A stretch of DNA of 64,000 nt. Origin: Clavibacter sp. B3I6 (GTDB taxonomy: Bacteria > Actinomycetota > Actinomycetes > Actinomycetales > Microbacteriaceae). Shown here piece by piece: positions 27,589 through 37,169 of the stretch (within the stretch, counting starts at the first letter, position 1; each line of letters opens with the position of its first letter). The translations under genes were made by a program, and so were the position numbers. The stretch lies in assembly GCF_030816895.1 (NCBI RefSeq), contig NZ_JAUSYL010000001.1, forward strand, positions 3,154,485-3,218,484, read 5' to 3'. The notes beneath the pieces are model-generated. The model searched no databases and had not been told where the DNA came from. It worked only from the letters and a program-made list of their open reading frames with translations.

Positions 27589-28106
27589 GCGCCGTCGACG
27601 ACGCGACCGACGAGCAGCTCGCCGAGTGCGTGATCGCCGCCCTCGTCGCCAGCGGGCGCCGCATCGCGGTCGCGGAGTCACTCACGGGCGGCCTGCTCAC
27701 GGCGGCCCTCGTCGGCGTCCCCGGAGCCTCCCGCGCCCTGTCGGGCGGGATCGTCTCCTACGACACGGCCCTCAAGCGCACGATCCTCGGCGTCGAGTCG
27801 TCGATCCTCGCGGTCCACGGAGCGGTGCATCCGGACGTCGCGCGGCAGATGGCCCGCGGCGTGCGCAAGGTCTGCGCGGTCGACGGACGCCCGGCGGACG
27901 TGGGCGTCTCCACCACGGGAGCCGCGGGTCCCGACCCGCAGGACGGACAGCGGCCGGGCACGGCGTTCGTGGGCCTCTCCATCGACGGCGACTCGCGCGC
28001 CGTCGCCCTCCACCTCGACGGGGACCGCCAGGCGGTCCGGGCCGGGGTGGTCCGGGAGGCCCTAGTGGCCCTCGTCGACGCGCTCGAATCCGGCGGGAAC
28101 ATCTGA
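27585..28106 (+). CDS. CinA C-terminal domain protein (nicotinamide-nucleotide amidase, PncC-like)
   Basis: The 173-residue protein is the stand-alone CinA C-terminal/PncC domain, which deamidates NMN to NaMN in pyridine-nucleotide salvage. Conserved stretches are AVAESLTGGLL (active-site Ser and Lys region), SGGIVSYDTALKRTILGV and STTGAAGPDPQDGQRPGTAFVG (read as TTGAAGPDPQDG then PGTAFVG). The start overlaps the pgsA stop (ATGA). An NMN amidase near recA and clgR is typical of the phylum. Confidence 0.92.
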   Translation: MSAVDDATDEQLAECVIAALVASGRRIAVAESLTGGLLTAALVGVPGASRALSGGIVSYDTALKRTILGVESSILAVHGAVHPDVARQMARGVRKVCAVDGRPADVGVSTTGAAGPDPQDGQRPGTAFVGLSIDGDSRAVALHLDGDRQAVRAGVVREALVALVDALESGGNI

Positions 28107-28245
28107 TGCGGGTCCCGCGTTGTCATGATCAGGTTCACAAGCAACGCCCAGTGGCCCTGCTTAGCCTGAGGCCTCGGCCGGATGCTCACCCATCAGCCCC
28201 GGACCTCCGGTTCGATCAGGCACCAGGCGCAACGAGGAGGGTCCC
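28107..28245 (+). promoter_or_regulatory. clgR upstream region
   Basis: This 139-bp gap shows a lower-GC patch (about 28120-28165) and a TAGCCT that may be a -10 (about 28162). A loose CGC-N5-GGC element lies nearby; it only partly fits published ClgR boxes, so autoregulation is not claimed. Confidence 0.3.
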
Positions 28246-28554
28246 GTGGTACTAGTCCGTCAGGAGATCGGCGACGTCCTTCGGGACTTCCGCCTGCAGA
28301 AGGGGCGCACGCTCCGACAGGTCGCCAGCAAGGCCAGCGTCGCGCTCGGCTACCTCAGCGAGGTCGAGCGGGGTCAGAAGGAGGCGTCGAGCGAGATCCT
28401 CGCGTCCGTCGCCGACGCGCTGGACACGCCCATCTCGGTCATCATGCGCGAGGTCGGCGACCGCCTCGCGGTCATCGAGGGGCTCAACCCCATCCCGGAC
28501 ACGATCCCCGACGAGCTCGTCGCCGGCTTCGACAGCGGGCTCGTCGCACGCTGA
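28246..28554 (+). CDS. clgR: XRE-family regulator, ClgR-like
   Basis: The 102-residue protein has a helix-turn-helix at about residues 8-62 (GDVLRDFRLQKGRTLRQVASKASVALGYLSEVERGQ, key HTH TLRQVASKASVALGYLSEVE). The size and the place after pgsA-cinA match ClgR, which activates clp protease and DNA-repair genes in Corynebacterium, Mycobacterium and Streptomyces. GTG 28246 follows GAGGAGG by 5 nt. The assignment rests on similarity by eye and on synteny. A 13-bp hairpin terminates the gene. Confidence 0.85.
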   Translation: MVLVRQEIGDVLRDFRLQKGRTLRQVASKASVALGYLSEVERGQKEASSEILASVADALDTPISVIMREVGDRLAVIEGLNPIPDTIPDELVAGFDSGLVAR

Positions 28555-28573
28555 CCCCATCACCACGACCTCG

Positions 28574-28604
28574 CGCCCCGCCCGTCCTCGCGACGGGCGG
28601 GGCG
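28574..28604 (+). terminator. Terminator of clgR
   Basis: CGCCCCGCCCGTC pairs perfectly with GACGGGCGGGGCG (13 bp) around CTCGC, 20 bp after the stop. Confidence 0.75.
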
Positions 28605-28626
28605 TCGTCGTCCCGGGCGCAGCGGG

Positions 28627-28632
28627 TAGCGT
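28627..28632 (+). promoter_or_regulatory. Leaderless -10 of DUF3046 gene (TAGCGT)
   Basis: TAGCGT ends 6 nt before ATG 28639. Confidence 0.6.
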
Positions 28633-28638
28633 GAGGGC

Positions 28639-28863
28639 ATGCGACTGAGCGAGTTCCAGCGGGCCGTCTCCGACGAGTTCGGTGCCGGCTACGGGCCGGT
28701 GCTCGTCGCGGACCTCGTGCTCGGCGATCTCGGCGGGCGCACGTGCGCGCAGGCGCTGAAGGACGGCACGCCCGCCCGCGAGGTCTGGCTCGCCCTCTGC
28801 CGGGCGCAGGACGTGCCGCGCTCGCGCTGGAACGGCGCCGGCGTGCCCGAGCCGCGGGCCTGA
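28639..28863 (+). CDS. DUF3046 family protein
   Basis: The 74-residue soluble protein matches the small actinobacterial family found immediately upstream of recA: MRLSEFQRAVSDEFG at the N-terminus, VLGDLGGRTCAQALKDG in the centre, and VWLALCRAQDVPRSRW at the end. The function is unknown. The conserved position suggests a link to recA expression or DNA repair, but nothing in the sequence proves it. The -10 is leaderless. Confidence 0.88.
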   Translation: MRLSEFQRAVSDEFGAGYGPVLVADLVLGDLGGRTCAQALKDGTPAREVWLALCRAQDVPRSRWNGAGVPEPRA

Positions 28864-28917
28864 GGGCTCCTCGCCGCCCGTCCACGCGGGATCCCCTGGC
28901 GACACGCGGCGCGCCGT

Positions 28918-28933
28918 TCGAATATCCCTTCGA
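28918..28933 (+). promoter_or_regulatory. SOS box (LexA site) of recA
   Basis: TCGAAT-ATCC-CTTCGA matches 10 of 12 fixed positions of the actinobacterial LexA consensus TCGAAC-N4-GTTCGA. It is the core of a longer perfect palindrome, GTTCGAA-N6-TTCGAAC (28916-28935). A TAGTCT (28941-28946) just downstream is a plausible -10. Confidence 0.75.
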
Positions 28934-28940
28934 ACGCGCG

Positions 28941-28946
28941 TAGTCT
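28941..28946 (+). promoter_or_regulatory. Candidate -10 of recA (TAGTCT)
   Basis: TAGTCT lies 7 bp downstream of the SOS box, so bound LexA would block it. The leader to the recA ATG would be about 180 nt. Confidence 0.5.
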
Positions 28947-29130
28947 CCCCACAGGAGCGATTCGAAGCGCGGACTGCACAGGTCCGGCCTCGACGGCAGC
29001 GATGTCGTCGGTGCCGCATAACGTGCACCTCGCGGAGATCACCCGTCGCCTTGTCGGTGCCGGATCCCGCGGCCAGCGGGAGCGGAGCGACAGCCTGCAG
29101 GCACATCACCTTCGACACGAGGAGCACCCC

Positions 29131-30216
<1,086 letters not shown>

Positions 30217-30231
30217 CCCGGCGCTCCACCG

Positions 30232-30260
30232 GCGGGGCGCGTCGAGCCGACGCGCCCCGC
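30232..30260 (+). terminator. recA-recX intergenic hairpin
   Basis: GCGGGGCGCGTCG pairs perfectly with CGACGCGCCCCGC (13 bp) around AGC, 15 bp after the recA stop. No U-tract follows. It probably limits read-through into recX, as the recA terminator does in E. coli. Confidence 0.75.
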
Positions 30261-30338
30261 ATTCCGCATGACACCGGCACGACGCTGCGACCCGCGCTCC
30301 GCGGGATCCGCCGTCGTCCACCCGAGGACGGAAGCACC

Positions 30339-31391
30339 ATGGTCAGATTCCCCTCCGAGGACGAGCAGGGCACCGGCCCCGGCCCGGACGAGGTGGCGCC
30401 CGTCGCGTCGCTCGCCGACCGCCGCTCCCGCCGCGCCGCCGCTCGACCGTCCCTCGAGCCGGCGGCACCCGTCGAGGAGCCGCCCGCGCCGCGGGTCGAG
30501 CCCACGCATCCGTCACGGGGCCGCACGGTCACCGAGGTCGACGGCATCGTCACGATCGGCGCCGCGGTCGACGCCTCCGAGGCGGGTCGTGCGCTGGCCG
30601 CGCAGGAGCGCATCGCCGAGGCGCGCCGCGTCCTGGCGGAGGCCGAGGCGCAGGCGGCTCGAGGGGCGTCCGACTCCGGATCCGCTCCGTGGGCGGAGCT
30701 GTCTGCGGACGAGACCGGCCCCGAGCCCGACGAGACCCCCGCAGCCTGGCGCGCTGAGCAGGAGCGTGCGGAACGCGCACGCGCGAAGGCCGAGCAGGAC
30801 GAGGCGTACCGGCAGGACATGCTCCGGCTCGAGGAGGACCGCGTCGAGGACGCGCGTCGTGAGGCGGAAGCCGAGGAGGAGCGCGCCGCCGAGCGCACGC
30901 CGGAGCGCCAGCGTCGGCGCGCCGACAACGTGCTGGCCAACCGCCTGCGCGGCCGGGGCCTCTCGCTCGCCGAGGCGCGCGAGGTGCTCGACGGCGCCGA
31001 GATCGACCCCGACATCGCCGAGGAGACGCTCGCGCGCTACGTGTCCCTGCAGTACATTGACGAGGCGGCGCTGGCGGAGCAGATCCTGCACACGCACCTC
31101 GACCGCAAGGGCCTCGGGCGGCGCTCGGTCGAGATGGAGATGCGACGCCGCAGGCTCGACCCCCTCGTCATCGAGGAGGCCATGGCCGAGCAGCCCGACG
31201 AGGAGCTCGCCCGCGCCACCGAGGTGGCGATGAAGCGCGTCGGGCAGCTCTCGTCCTACGACGACGAGACCGCCGAGCGCCGCCTCACGTCGTTCCTCAT
31301 GCGTCGCGGGTACGGCGGCGGCGTCGTGCGCGATGCCGCGAAGGCGGCGTTGGCCACGCGTCGTGGATCGTCGCGCGTGCGCTTCCGCTGA
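30339..31391 (+). CDS. recX: Regulatory protein RecX with long N-terminal extension
   Basis: The 350-residue protein contains the three-helix-repeat RecX domain only in its C-terminal half (about 190-345: NRLRGRGLSLAEAREVLDGAE, core LRGRGLSLAEAREVL; YIDEAALAEQILH; RRGYGGGVVRDAAKAA). RecX caps RecA filaments and inhibits them. The first ~185 residues are an acidic, Ala/Arg/Glu-rich extension; residues about 95-185 look like a long charged coiled coil. Typical RecX proteins are about 150-200 residues. It lies 122 bp after recA, beyond the hairpin, with ATG 30339. Confidence 0.9.
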   Translation: MVRFPSEDEQGTGPGPDEVAPVASLADRRSRRAAARPSLEPAAPVEEPPAPRVEPTHPSRGRTVTEVDGIVTIGAAVDASEAGRALAAQERIAEARRVLAEAEAQAARGASDSGSAPWAELSADETGPEPDETPAAWRAEQERAERARAKAEQDEAYRQDMLRLEEDRVEDARREAEAEEERAAERTPERQRRRADNVLANRLRGRGLSLAEAREVLDGAEIDPDIAEETLARYVSLQYIDEAALAEQILHTHLDRKGLGRRSVEMEMRRRRLDPLVIEEAMAEQPDEELARATEVAMKRVGQLSSYDDETAERRLTSFLMRRGYGGGVVRDAAKAALATRRGSSRVRFR

Positions 31392-31425
31392 CCGGCCGGC
31401 GGGGAGCGCGGGGCACGCCCGCACG

Positions 31426-31431
31426 TAGGAT
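31426..31431 (+). promoter_or_regulatory. Near-leaderless -10 of miaB (TAGGAT)
   Basis: TAGGAT ends 9 nt before ATG 31441, at the long end of the spacing seen in this window. Confidence 0.5.
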
Positions 31432-31440
31432 CGAGTCATC

Positions 31441-33021
31441 ATGAGCACCGTCGCCGAGCACGTCCGTGTCGCCGTCCCGCCCGCCGCCGACCGGCCGCGG
31501 ACGTACGAGGTCCGCACGTACGGCTGTCAGATGAACGTCCACGACTCCGAGCGCCTCACCGGGTCTCTCGAGGCCGCCGGCTACGTCTCCGCGGAGGGCG
31601 CCGAGGCCGACATCGTCGTCATCAACACCTGCGCCGTGCGCGAGAACGCGGACAACAAGCTCTACGGCAACCTCGGCCACCTCGCCGGGGTGAAGCGCCG
31701 GCACGAGGGCATGCAGATCGCCGTCGGGGGCTGCCTGGCGCAGAAGGACCGGGCCACGGTCCTCGAGAAGGCGCCGTGGGTGGACGTCGTGTTCGGGACC
31801 CACAACATGGGCGCCCTCCCCACGCTGCTCGAGCGCGCGCGGCACAACGGCGAGGCGCAGCTCGAGATCCTCGAGAGCCTCGAGACGTTCCCGTCGACGC
31901 TCCCCACCAAGCGCGACGAGATCGCGAGCGGCTGGGTCTCCATCTCCGTCGGGTGCAACAACACGTGCACGTTCTGCATCGTGCCTGCGCTACGGGGGAA
32001 GGAGAAGGACCGCCGGCCCGGCGACATCCTCGCCGAGATCCAGGCCCTCGTGGACGACGGCGCGGTCGAGGTCACGCTGCTCGGCCAGAACGTGAACTCC
32101 TACGGCGTCGAGTTCGGCGACCGGCAGGCGTTCGGCAAGCTCCTGCGGGCCGCGGGCGCCATCGAGGGGCTCGAGCGGATCCGCTTCACCAGCCCGCACC
32201 CGGCGGCCTTCACGGACGACGTGATCGACGCGATGGCCGAGACGCCCGCCGTCATGCCGCAGCTGCACATGCCGCTGCAGTCGGGCTCCGACCGCATCCT
32301 CAAGGCCATGCGGCGGTCCTATCGTTCTGAGCGGTTCCTCGGGATCCTCGACCGGGTGCGCACGCGCATCCCGGACGCGGCCATCACCACCGACATCATC
32401 GTCGGCTTCCCCGGCGAGACCGAGGAGGACTTCCAGGAGACCCTGCGCGTGGTGGAGGCCGCGCGCTTCTCCTCCGCGTTCACGTTCCAGTACTCCATCC
32501 GCCCGGGCACCCCCGCCGCGACCATGGACGAGCAGGTCCCCGCGGACGTCGTGAAGGAGCGCTACGCCCGCCTCACCGCGCTGCAGGAGCGCATCAGCCA
32601 CGAGGAGAACCAGCGCGTCGTCGGCCGCACGGTCGAGGTGCTCGTGAGCGCCCACGAGGGGCGGAAGGACGGCGACACCCGTCGCGTCACGGGCCGTGCC
32701 CAGGACGGCCGCCTCGTCCACCTCGACGTCCCCGCCGGCAGCGGCGAGCCGCGGCCCGGCGACGCCGTGCAGGTGGAGGTCACCCGTGCGGCGCCGTTCC
32801 ACCTCATCGCGGACTCCGTCGACCAGGCGCCGCTGCGCATCCGGCGCACCCGGGCCGGCGACGCCTGGGAGCGCGCGCAGGCGGACTCGTGCGGCGTGCC
32901 CGCGCCCGCTCTCGGGACCACCACGGCCGGCGGCGCGCCCCGCGTGTCGCTCGGCCTGCCGTCGCTCCGGGTGCCGTCGCCCGCGGTCGACGGGGCCGCG
33001 CACCCGCGTCACCGCGCGTGA
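31441..33021 (+). CDS. miaB: tRNA-2-methylthio-N6-dimethylallyladenosine synthase
   Basis: The 526-residue radical-SAM enzyme adds the methylthio group to i6A37 of tRNA. The N-terminal UPF0004 domain holds Cys29, Cys64 and Cys98 for the auxiliary cluster. The SAM cluster CxxxCxxC is Cys172/176/179 (GCNNTCTFC). The TRAM domain follows at about 390-460. The C-terminal ~60 residues are a low-complexity extension reaching the stop, which overlaps the miaA start (GTGA). miaA makes its substrate, so the pair is a functional operon. Confidence 0.95.
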   Translation: MSTVAEHVRVAVPPAADRPRTYEVRTYGCQMNVHDSERLTGSLEAAGYVSAEGAEADIVVINTCAVRENADNKLYGNLGHLAGVKRRHEGMQIAVGGCLAQKDRATVLEKAPWVDVVFGTHNMGALPTLLERARHNGEAQLEILESLETFPSTLPTKRDEIASGWVSISVGCNNTCTFCIVPALRGKEKDRRPGDILAEIQALVDDGAVEVTLLGQNVNSYGVEFGDRQAFGKLLRAAGAIEGLERIRFTSPHPAAFTDDVIDAMAETPAVMPQLHMPLQSGSDRILKAMRRSYRSERFLGILDRVRTRIPDAAITTDIIVGFPGETEEDFQETLRVVEAARFSSAFTFQYSIRPGTPAATMDEQVPADVVKERYARLTALQERISHEENQRVVGRTVEVLVSAHEGRKDGDTRRVTGRAQDGRLVHLDVPAGSGEPRPGDAVQVEVTRAAPFHLIADSVDQAPLRIRRTRAGDAWERAQADSCGVPAPALGTTTAGGAPRVSLGLPSLRVPSPAVDGAAHPRHRA

Positions 33022-33941
33022 CCCCGATCCTCGCGGTCGTCGGGGCCACCGGCACCGGCAAGTCCGCGCTGTCCCTCGACATCGCGGAGCGCCTGCGCGC
33101 CGAGGGGCGCGCCGCGGAGATCGTCAACGCGGACGCGATGCAGCTGTACCGCGGCATGGACGTCGGCACGGCGAAGCTCCCCGAGTCGGAGCGTCGCGGC
33201 ATCCCGCACCACCTGCTCGACGTCCTCGAGGTCACGGCGGAGGCCACGGTCGCCGCGTACCAGGAGGAGGCGCGGGCGGCGGTCGGCGGCATCCTCGCGC
33301 GCGGCGCCGTCCCGATCCTCGTCGGCGGATCCGGGCTCTACATCTCGTCGGTCCTGTTCGAGTACGCGTTCGCGGGCACCGACCCGGAGATCCGGCAGCG
33401 CCTCGAGCGGGAGCTCGCGTCCACCGGTCCCGGCATGCTCCACCGGCGGCTGCGGGAGCTCGATCCCGCGGCCGCCGAGCGCATCGGCGCCCACAACGGA
33501 CGGCGGCTGGTGCGGGCGCTCGAGGTGGTCGAGATCACGGGCCCCCAGCCGGCGCGGGAGTCCGCCGAGCCGCGCGCCTGGCATCCCGCGCGGATCCTCT
33601 CGCTCACGCTGCGGCGCGAGGAGCTCGTGCCCCGGCTCGACACCCGCGTCGCCGGCATGTGGGCCGACGGCCTCGTGGACGAGGTGCGGGGGCTGCTGCC
33701 CGCGGGGCTCGCCGACGGCGTCACGGCGTCGCGCGCCATCGGGTACGCGCAGGCCGCGCGTCAGATCGCGGGGGAGCTGACCGAGGAGGAGGCGATCGAG
33801 GAGACGCGCGCCCTCACGCGTCGGTACGCGCGCCGGCAGGTGTCGTGGTTCGGCCGCTACGCCGACGCCGTGCGGCTCGACGCGCGCGACGACCGGCTAC
33901 TCGAGCACGCCCTCGACGCCCTCCCGGCGGCGCGCCCGTAG
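33018..33941 (+). CDS. miaA: tRNA dimethylallyltransferase
   Basis: The 307-residue enzyme transfers dimethylallyl to A37 of UNN-decoding tRNAs. The P-loop GATGTGKS is at residues 9-16; NADAMQLYRGMDVGTAK and PHHLLDV are conserved, and RYARRQVSWFGR lies near the C-terminus. GTG 33018 overlaps the miaB stop. Its own TAG stop supplies the first three bases of the dapF -10. Confidence 0.95.
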   Translation: MTPILAVVGATGTGKSALSLDIAERLRAEGRAAEIVNADAMQLYRGMDVGTAKLPESERRGIPHHLLDVLEVTAEATVAAYQEEARAAVGGILARGAVPILVGGSGLYISSVLFEYAFAGTDPEIRQRLERELASTGPGMLHRRLRELDPAAAERIGAHNGRRLVRALEVVEITGPQPARESAEPRAWHPARILSLTLRREELVPRLDTRVAGMWADGLVDEVRGLLPAGLADGVTASRAIGYAQAARQIAGELTEEEAIEETRALTRRYARRQVSWFGRYADAVRLDARDDRLLEHALDALPAARP

Positions 33942-33944
33942 GCT
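33939..33944 (+). promoter_or_regulatory. Leaderless -10 of dapF (TAGGCT)
   Basis: TAGGCT ends 6 nt before ATG 33951, and its TAG is the miaA stop codon. Confidence 0.6.
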
Positions 33945-33950
33945 GGCGGG

Positions 33951-34829
33951 ATGGCAGACCTGCAGTTCACCAAGGGCCAGGGCACGGGCAACGACTTCGT
34001 GCTGTTCGCGGATCCCGCGGGCGAGATCGACCTGACCGACACCCAGGTGCAGGCGCTCTGCGACCGCCACTTCGGCATCGGCGCCGACGGCACGATCCGC
34101 GCGGTGCTCTCCAGCCGCATCCCCGAGGGCCGGGCGGCGCTCGACGAGGATCCCGACGCGGAGTGGTTCATGGACTACCGCAACGTCGACGGCAGCCCCG
34201 CGGAGATGTGCGGCAACGGCATCCGCGTCTTCACGCTCTTCCTCATCGAGAACGGGCTCATCGAGCTGCCGCCGGGGCGCACCGTCCCGATCGGCACGCG
34301 TGCCGGCGTGCGGGACGTCCAGCGGAGCGGATCCGGCTTCCAGGTCGACCTCGGCCGCTGGTCCCTGGCGGGCGGCGAGCCGCTCGTGCGCGCGAAGGAC
34401 CTCCAGGTCGCGCGGCCGGGCCTCGGCATCGACGTCGGCAACCCGCACGTGGTCGTCGCGCTGTCGAGCGAGGACGAGCTCGCCGAGGCCGACCTCGCGT
34501 TCGTGCCGCAGCTGGACCCCGAGCCCGCGGACGGCGCCAACGTGGAGCTCGTCGTGCCGGCCGACCCGCTGGTCGTCGACGGGATCGGCCACATCGCCAT
34601 GCGCGTCCACGAGCGGGGGAGCGGCGAGACGCTGAGCTGCGGTACGGGGGCCGCGGCCGCCGCCCTCGCCATCCGGCACTGGGCCGGTGCCGCGGCACCC
34701 CACCAGTGGCGGGTCCAGCTGCCGGGCGGCGTGCTCGGCGTGCGGATGTTCCCCACGGAGGACGGCGAGCACGTGGGGCTCTCGGGTCCGGCGGAGCTCG
34801 TCTTCGACGGGGTCGTGGCGCTGGCCTGA
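33951..34829 (+). CDS. dapF: Diaminopimelate epimerase
   Basis: The 292-residue enzyme converts LL-DAP to meso-DAP for lysine and peptidoglycan. It uses a two-cysteine mechanism: Cys87 in EMCGNGIR and Cys230 in LSCGTGAAA. KGQGTGNDFV at the N-terminus is also typical. It is the third DAP-pathway gene in the window and has a leaderless -10. It converges on the methyltransferase gene at 34928. Confidence 0.96.
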   Translation: MADLQFTKGQGTGNDFVLFADPAGEIDLTDTQVQALCDRHFGIGADGTIRAVLSSRIPEGRAALDEDPDAEWFMDYRNVDGSPAEMCGNGIRVFTLFLIENGLIELPPGRTVPIGTRAGVRDVQRSGSGFQVDLGRWSLAGGEPLVRAKDLQVARPGLGIDVGNPHVVVALSSEDELAEADLAFVPQLDPEPADGANVELVVPADPLVVDGIGHIAMRVHERGSGETLSCGTGAAAAALAIRHWAGAAAPHQWRVQLPGGVLGVRMFPTEDGEHVGLSGPAELVFDGVVALA

Positions 34830-34927
34830 TCGCTCGCGCGGTCTGGACGACCCGCAGGACGGCGTCGAGGCGGTTGCGGGAGGCGCGGGACCGGTGCCGG
34901 CGGGGAAGCCCAGCCGGAGGATCCGCC

Positions 34928-35545
34928 CTAGGAGTCGGCGCCGCGGTGGACCCGGAGCACCCGGAAGCCCTTGTCGGACGCGGCGCGCGTCGTCTCGAGG
35001 CCCGCCGGCAGCGCGTCGGCGAGCCAGCGCTGCAGCGAGTCGGATCCGAGGTGGCGCTGCACGACGAGCCACGCGTCGGCGTCGGGCGCGAGCCGCGGCA
35101 CCCAGTCGAGCAGGATCGCGTGCAGCGCCTCCTTGCCCACGCGGATGGGCGGGTTCGACCAGACGGTCGCGAAGCGGAGGTCCGCGGGAACATCCTCGGG
35201 CAGCACGGCGTTGACGTTATCGAGACCGAGGGACCGGGCATTCGCCCGCGTCAGCTCGAGAGCACGCTCGTTCACGTCGACCGCCCACACGGTGGCCGAC
35301 GGCGACCGCATCGCCAGATCGAGCGCCACCGGACCCCAGCCGCAGCCCACGTCCAGCAGATGACCCTCACGAGGAGGCGTCGGGACGTGGCGCAGCAGGA
35401 CCAGGGTCCCCTGGTCGACGTGCTCGGGGCTGAAGACGCCGCCCGCGGTCTCGACGTCCACCGTCCGTCCCCCCAGCTCGACCGCGATCGTGCGGGTGCG
35501 CAGGGGACCGGCCGGCGACGAGGAGAAGTAATGCGCGTCGGCCAT
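34928..35545 (-). CDS. Class I SAM-dependent methyltransferase (RsmC/RlmG-like)
   Basis: The 205-residue protein has the SAM-binding motif LLDVGCGWGPVAL, the acidic residue in AVDVNERAL and the N-methyl catalytic tetrapeptide type NPPI (SNPPIRVG), matching the MTS small-domain family. Family members methylate guanine N2 in rRNA; this one lacks the N-terminal pseudo-domain of E. coli RsmC, so the target is uncertain. A leaderless -10 (TATCGT on the minus strand, 35552-35557) ends 6 nt upstream. It diverges from hflX with only 40 bp between the starts. Confidence 0.88.
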   Translation of the reverse strand: MADAHYFSSSPAGPLRTRTIAVELGGRTVDVETAGGVFSPEHVDQGTLVLLRHVPTPPREGHLLDVGCGWGPVALDLAMRSPSATVWAVDVNERALELTRANARSLGLDNVNAVLPEDVPADLRFATVWSNPPIRVGKEALHAILLDWVPRLAPDADAWLVVQRHLGSDSLQRWLADALPAGLETTRAASDKGFRVLRVHRGADS

Positions 35546-35551
35546 ACCGGG

Positions 35552-35557
35552 ACGATA
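35552..35557 (-). promoter_or_regulatory. Leaderless -10 of methyltransferase gene (TATCGT)
   Basis: The minus-strand TATCGT ends 6 nt before the ATG at 35545. It is back to back with the hflX -10. Confidence 0.6.
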
Positions 35558-35571
35558 CCGGACGCCGAGGC

Positions 35572-35577
35572 TACGAT
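35572..35577 (+). promoter_or_regulatory. Leaderless -10 of hflX (TACGAT)
   Basis: TACGAT ends 8 nt before ATG 35586. Confidence 0.55.
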
Positions 35578-35585
35578 GGGAGCAC

Positions 35586-37155
35586 ATGATCACGCACGAC
35601 GAGCACGACCACGAGTCCACGGACACGACGACGACGTCCACCGAGAGCAGCATCGGGGATGACGTCGTCGCGCGCGTCCTCGCCCGGGCGGAGAACCGGT
35701 CCGCCGGCTACGCCCTCTTCCGCGGATCGGGCGCGCAGGCGCTGTCCGCGAACCCCGACACCGAGCAGGGGTCCGACGGCGACCAGAGCGAGCGGGCCGA
35801 CCGCCAGGCGCTGCGCCGCGTCGCCGGGCTCTCAACCGAGCTCGAGGACGTCACCGAGGTCGAGTACCGGCAGCTGCGCCTCGAGAACGTCGTCCTCATC
35901 GGCGTCTACTCGCAGGGGTCGGTCGACGACGCCGAGAACAGCATGCGCGAGCTCGCGGCCCTGGCCGAGACGGCGGGCGCCGTGGTGCTCGACGGCCTCC
36001 TCCAGCGCCGTCCCACCCCGGACCCCAGCACCTACTTCGGCAGCGGCAAGGCGGAGGAGCTGCGTGCCCTCGTGGCGGCGGTCGGCGCGGACACCGTCAT
36101 CGCCGACACCGAGCTCGCGCCCAGCCAGCGGCGCGCCCTCGAGGACGTGGTGAAGGTCAAGGTCATCGACCGCACGGCCGTGATCCTCGACATCTTCAGC
36201 CAGCACGCCAAGAGCCGCGAGGGCAAGGCCCAGGTCGAGCTCGCACAGCTGCAGTACCTCCTGCCGCGCCTCCGCGGATGGGGCGACTCGATGTCGCGCC
36301 AGGCCGGAGGCCAGGTCGGCGGCGCGGGTGCCGGCATGGGATCCCGCGGACCCGGTGAGACGAAGATCGAGCTCGACCGCCGCCGCATCAACACGCGCAT
36401 GGCCAAGCTCCGGAAGCAGATCGCCGGGATGAAGCCGGCCCGCGACACCAAGCGCGCCAATCGCGACCGGAACGCCGTGCCGTCGGTGGCGATCGTGGGG
36501 TACACGAACGCCCGCCGGCAAGTCGTCGCTGCTCAACCGCGTGACGAAGGCGGGCGTGCTCGTCGAGAACGCCCTGTTCGCGACGCTGGACGCCACGGTC
36601 CGCAAGACCGAGACGGACGAGGGGCAGCTGTACACGCTCGCCGACACCGTCGGGTTCGTCCGGAACCTGCCGCACCAGCTGGTGGAGGCGTTCCGCTCGA
36701 CCCTCGAGGAGCTCGCCGACGCGGACGTGCTCGTGCACGTCGTCGACGCCTCCCACCCGGATCCCGCCGCCCAGCTCGCGACGGTGCACGAGGTCATCGC
36801 CGAGGTGGACGCCTCGTCCATCCCGGAGATCGTCGTGTTCAACAAGAGCGATCTGGCGTCGGACGACGACCGCGTCGTGCTGCGCGGGCTCGTCCCGCAG
36901 GGCGTCTTCGTCTCGGCCCGCACGGGCGAGGGCGTCGACGAGCTGCGTCGCCGCATCGCCGAGCTGCTCCCGCAGCCGACCATCGAGGTCGACCTGCTGG
37001 TGCCGTTCGAGCACGGCGAGATCGTGGCGATGCTGCACGAGGGCGCCAAGGTCCTCGAGACCTCGTACGTGGAGGAGGGCACGCGCGTCCGGGCCCTCGT
37101 CACGGCCGAGCAGCAGGCGCAGGTCCAGGACTACGCGGTGGCGTCCGCGGTCTGA
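35586..37155 (+). pseudogene. hflX: GTPase HflX, frameshifted in the P-loop
   Basis: Codons 1 to about 307 encode an intact HflX N-terminal domain and linker (TYFGSGKAEEL, LDIFSQHAKSREGKAQVELAQLQYLLPRL in pieces, GPGETKIELDRRRI). At 36509-36516 the tetramer CGCC is present twice. This shifts the frame, so the G1 motif reads GYTNARRQ instead of GYTNAGKSS. The rest of the G domain (TLADTVGFVRNLPHQL, NKSDL) continues in the +1 frame to a stop at 37155. Without the 4 extra bases the protein would be 521 residues. The shifted frame has no early stop and would run antisense through lexA to 37706. HflX rescues stalled ribosomes. This is a true null allele or an assembly error. A GTG at 36541 could restart the C-terminal part. 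Confidence 0.88.
36509..36516 (+). repeat. 4-nt tandem duplication (CGCC x2) causing the hflX frameshift
   Basis: CGCC at 36509-36512 is repeated at 36513-36516. Removing either copy restores a continuous HflX frame and a canonical P-loop. Confidence 0.85.
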
Positions 37156-37169
37156 TCCGCGTCGCCCGC

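Noticed and set aside
28130..28180. Possible ClgR operator before clgR
   Set aside because: Only part of the published ClgR-type consensus is matched, so autoregulation is not claimed.
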